Shown one piece after another: positions 61,414 through 64,000 of a DNA stretch of 64,000 nt. The notes beneath the pieces are model-generated. The model was not told the DNA's origin, did not search any database, and was given only the letters and a program-made list of their open reading frames with translations. Positions within the stretch are counted from its first letter, which is position 1, and each line of letters starts with the position of its first letter. The DNA lies in NCBI GenBank assembly GCA_016713535.1, contig JADJOY010000040.1, positions 1-64,000 on the forward strand, read 5' to 3'. The position numbers and the translations under genes are program-made. Origin of the DNA: Deltaproteobacteria bacterium (GTDB lineage Bacteria > JADJOY01).

Positions 61414-63354
61414 TCAACGCGACCGGTCCACCGAGCGCAGATGCTCGTGAAGGATGCGCCGCACCTCTTCGATGGTCGCCGGCTCGGCCTGCGTCGAGTG
61501 ACCCGAGCGGACCACGAGCTCGGACGCGACGCCATCGAGGTGAGCGCTCTTGTACTCGACCACGCGGTCGTCGCCGTCGGCGATCGGGCCGCTGGTCGCG
61601 ACCGGAATGATCGAGTGGGCGGTGACGCCGGGCGTGATCGGCAACGACACCAGCGTGCGCAGGAACGGGTTGTCCTCGCGCATGTTGTCGACCGCCGTCG
61701 GCACCTTGAAGTCCTTGAGTTTCCGGTTGGCCTTCAGGTCGGGGTTGCGGCGCATGACGTCGCCGATCGACTTGGTGAGGTTCGCCGGAGACTCGACCAG
61801 CCACGAGCCGATCCGGCCGATGATGCCCATCGACAGGAAGCTGCCGCGATGGGGTGTGGCGATGAAGATCAGCCGCTCGACGAACGGCAACGGCTCGACG
61901 AACAGCGCGCCACGGATCAGCTCGCGCGTCGCCGGCTCCATGTCGAGCTGATCGAAGGGCTCGTCGCTGAGCTGCTGCCAGAACGCATCACCGCTCGACA
62001 CCGCGGTGAGCTTGGTGAGGAGGCCACCCTGGCTGTGTCCGACCACCACCATGTGGCGCAGCGCCTCGTCGGAGCCGGTGGGATCGAGTGCGGCGACCGC
62101 GTTGCGCAGGTCCTCGCGCAGCTTGCTCGCGGAGATCGCGATGGGCTGGCCGGTGTTGTACGTGAAGTACCAGAGCTGGCATCGCGCCGCGAGCTCGGGA
62201 TCCCCGAGGAGCTCGTTCGCGAGCTCGGCCCAGCGCGCCGGGCTCGAGGCCGTGCCGTGCACCATCACCACCGGAACCCGGTCCGGACGATAGGGCAGCA
62301 ACATCGCCAGGCCGTAGACACCCTCGCGGCGGAGGATCGGCAGGTCGGTGGAGCGAAAGCCGGCGATCTCCGTATCCCACACCGGCGCGCCGTCCAGGCT
62401 GTAAGCAAGGCTCACGCTCGGCTCGAACTCGGCGGCGTCGCGACCTCGACCGGCACCGTCGACGAATCGCCCATCGAGTGCAGCCCGAGGTGGCCCACGA
62501 CCCGCCGCGCGCCCAGACCACGGTTGACGTCGTCGAAGCGCAGCAGGGCGGTGACCGGCACCAGCCCGCGCTTGGTCGACATCCACTTCTCCCGGCCCCT
62601 CGGTCACCTCCGCGTCACTCCGGCCGCGCCTTCGCCATCAGAGGAGCGCCGATCCCGGGCTCGCGGTAGCGATTGCGCATACCGCGGATCGCGTAGTCCG
62701 CCACCGACACGAACTCCTCGAGCGGCCGTCCGGCCCACGAGAATCCATCCGGATCCACGGCGATCCGGAGTTCGCCGAACAGCACCTCGACGTCCGCGCG
62801 GAGAGATCGAGCGCGGACCCTCCGTGTCGATCGACCAGCCCGGAGGCCAGGCCGCGGTTGTAGAGGTCGAGCGCGAGCCGCAATCGCGGATCGGTGGGCC
62901 GCGGGGCCGCGGAAGGATCGGCCGGAAAGAGAAACGCATAGGCGTAGACGGCCGAGGCGAGGAAACGAGCGGGATCACCGTTCGCGTCGGCGAGAAGAAA
63001 GGAGAGCTCGGCGAGGGCGAACAGCCGGTCGGCGTCCTCCAGTCCACCCAGCCCAGCGTGCAGCTCGGCGAGCACCGCCTCGGGACGCTCCTCCCACGCC
63101 GTGGCCAGGTCGAGGCGCAGCAGCACCTGCGACGTGCCGGCGCTCGGCTCCTCGTTCGTGAGGGCGCTCGCCGTGAGCGTCCGGTACACGTCGCGCGGCT
63201 CGACCCGCCGCACGCCGATCGGAGTGGCGCAGCCGGCGAGTAGGATCAGCGCCGCCAGCGCCGCGCGCCCGCAGCGACGCGAGCTCCCGTCCGCCGCGAG
63301 CGTGTGAGGTGTGCGCGGCTTCCCATCCTGCTGCCTCGTCCAGCCCGTGTTCAT
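61414..63354 (-). CDS. Lipoprotein alpha/beta hydrolase, several frameshifts
   Basis: One gene of about 646 codons read over several frames. The N-terminal 180 residues form a lipoprotein domain (ALILLAGCATPIGV; TLTASALTNEEPSAGTSQVL; DLATAWEERPEAVLAELHAG). The C-terminal part is an alpha/beta hydrolase with VVMVHGTASSPARWAELANE, the nucleophile elbow GHSQGG and FIATPHRGSF, and a terminal helix with GHSTQAEPATIEEVRRILHE carrying the catalytic His. Frames switch near 62800, 62600 and 62430; all segments are collinear. Likely an esterase or lipase anchored in the envelope; substrate unknown. Confidence 0.75.
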
Positions 63355-63670
63355 GAGATCCTCGGAGCGGAAATGGGAACGCGACCGTTTCCGATCCGTG
63401 CCACGTCCCGGATCGGCCCTTCCGGCGCGGGGCTCCCAAGGCGCCTGGCCGCGGCGCGAATCGTCGTGGTATCGGTCGCGTCGAAGGGTCGTCCCGGCGG
63501 CACCCGTATGTTTGGCAAGATCGGTGCCTCAAGTCGACGGGTTTTCGGCGAGTTCGCTAGTCGATTTCCCTTGAGGGCAGGTCACAGACGGCGCGGCAGG
63601 GTGTTTGCTGCGCTGATGATCCAATGCCGAGCTCCAGCTTCGAAAGCCGAGCCCGCAGGAGGGGGAGACG
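63355..63670. other. Divergent intergenic region
   Basis: 316 bases between two divergent genes. No convincing ORF; promoters for both sides are expected here but no strong -35/-10 pair is obvious. Confidence 0.5.
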
Positions 63671-64000
63671 ATGAGCACGAGATCGTACCGCTCGTTCGTG
63701 TCAGGATCCACGTCCGTGTGGCTGGCCATCGTATTCATCGCGGCGTCCGCTGGCCTTCTCGCCCCTGCGCCGGCCGTGGCGGCGTCGAAGGCCGGGCAGG
63801 CCGCGATCCGGAAGGCCACCACCGAAACCCTGAACCGGCTCTATGCGATGCAGCCCGCTGCCAAGAAGGCGATCCAGTCGGCCGCCGGCTATGCCGTGTT
63901 CAGCAACTTCGGCATGAAGCTGGGGTTTGCCGGCGGCGGCTCGGGCAAAGGCGTGGCGGTCGACGCCAAGAGCAGGAAGGAAACGTTCATGAAGATGATC
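63671..64000 (+). CDS. SYLF/YSC84-like exported protein, cut by window end
   Basis: Reading frame open from ATG 63671 (GGGGGAGACG upstream) to the last base. Signal peptide SVWLAIVFIAASAGLLAPAP, then TLNRLYAMQPAAKKAIQSAA, GYAVFSNFGMKLGFAGGGSG and KGVAVDAKSRKETFMKM, which match the N-terminal part of a SYLF domain. It is a different subgroup from the SYLF gene at 58.7 kb. The 3' end is outside the window. Confidence 0.8.
   Translation, partial: MSTRSYRSFVSGSTSVWLAIVFIAASAGLLAPAPAVAASKAGQAAIRKATTETLNRLYAMQPAAKKAIQSAAGYAVFSNFGMKLGFAGGGSGKGVAVDAKSRKETFMKMI

Overview
This is a GC-rich window (well above 65% G+C by eye) from a Gram-negative bacterium: it encodes several outer-membrane barrels, lipoproteins and periplasmic enzymes, and most genes carry GGAGG-type ribosome binding sites. 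The mix (SUF operon with an Rrf2 regulator, AlkB-type monooxygenase, GH3/GH94 enzymes, SYLF, DUF3300 and DUF2950 proteins) would fit Myxococcota or related former 'deltaproteobacterial' or candidate lineages, but no rRNA or ribosomal protein is present, so the taxonomy is only a guess. More than twenty single-base frameshifts interrupt otherwise conserved genes, several in G or C runs. The sequence therefore looks like a draft or long-read consensus with residual indel errors, and many 'broken' genes here are probably intact in the cell.

Layout. 0-3.8 kb: three successive radical-SAM genes, one with a B12-binding-like domain. 3.9-10.5 kb: a SUF iron-sulfur assembly operon (Rrf2 regulator, sufB, sufC, sufD, sufS, sufU, sufT) behind a near-consensus sigma70 promoter; as given, the sufB/sufC junction and a piece inside sufC are missing. 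10.6-14.6 kb: a zinc-ribbon rhomboid, a membrane protein, an RmlD-like reductase and an AlkB-type monooxygenase. 14.6-19.5 kb: an integration hot spot. A tRNA-Leu(CAA) gene has its last 22 bases repeated 3.2 kb downstream, bracketing a small island with phage-like gene scraps, a DDE transposase and a RelE/XRE toxin-antitoxin pair. A second HigBA pair, a helicase tail and a small zinc-ribbon gene lie just outside it.

20-31.6 kb: mostly single genes: VIT-type metal transporter, YHS protein, lipoprotein, outer-membrane barrel, pectinacetylesterase-like lipoprotein, Gfo/Idh/MocA oxidoreductase, TerC protein, IPT-domain secreted protein, gluconokinase, sensory-rhodopsin-transducer-like protein, hemerythrin and a LolD-like ATPase. 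31.6-37.1 kb: an AT-rich repeat patch, a Tat-exported GH3 glycosidase and a SulP transporter overlapping a SpoT-like HD/CBS gene. 37.4-47.5 kb: an FxLYD protein, phosphofructokinase, an SbmA/YddA-type transporter with a degenerate ATPase domain, a GH94-type phosphorylase and a discoidin-domain glycosidase-like protein; these read as one carbohydrate-handling block.

47.5-64 kb: an envelope-rich stretch with MltF-like transglycosylase plus cytidylate-kinase-like protein, a periplasmic protein plus Omp85-type barrel, a DUF3300/DUF2950 pair, sulfatase, membrane adenylate cyclase overlapping an M48 peptidase lipoprotein, two SYLF proteins, a barrel 'transporter', a DUF4136 lipoprotein and a lipoprotein alpha/beta hydrolase. 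Stem-loops without U-tracts separate several convergent or successive units.
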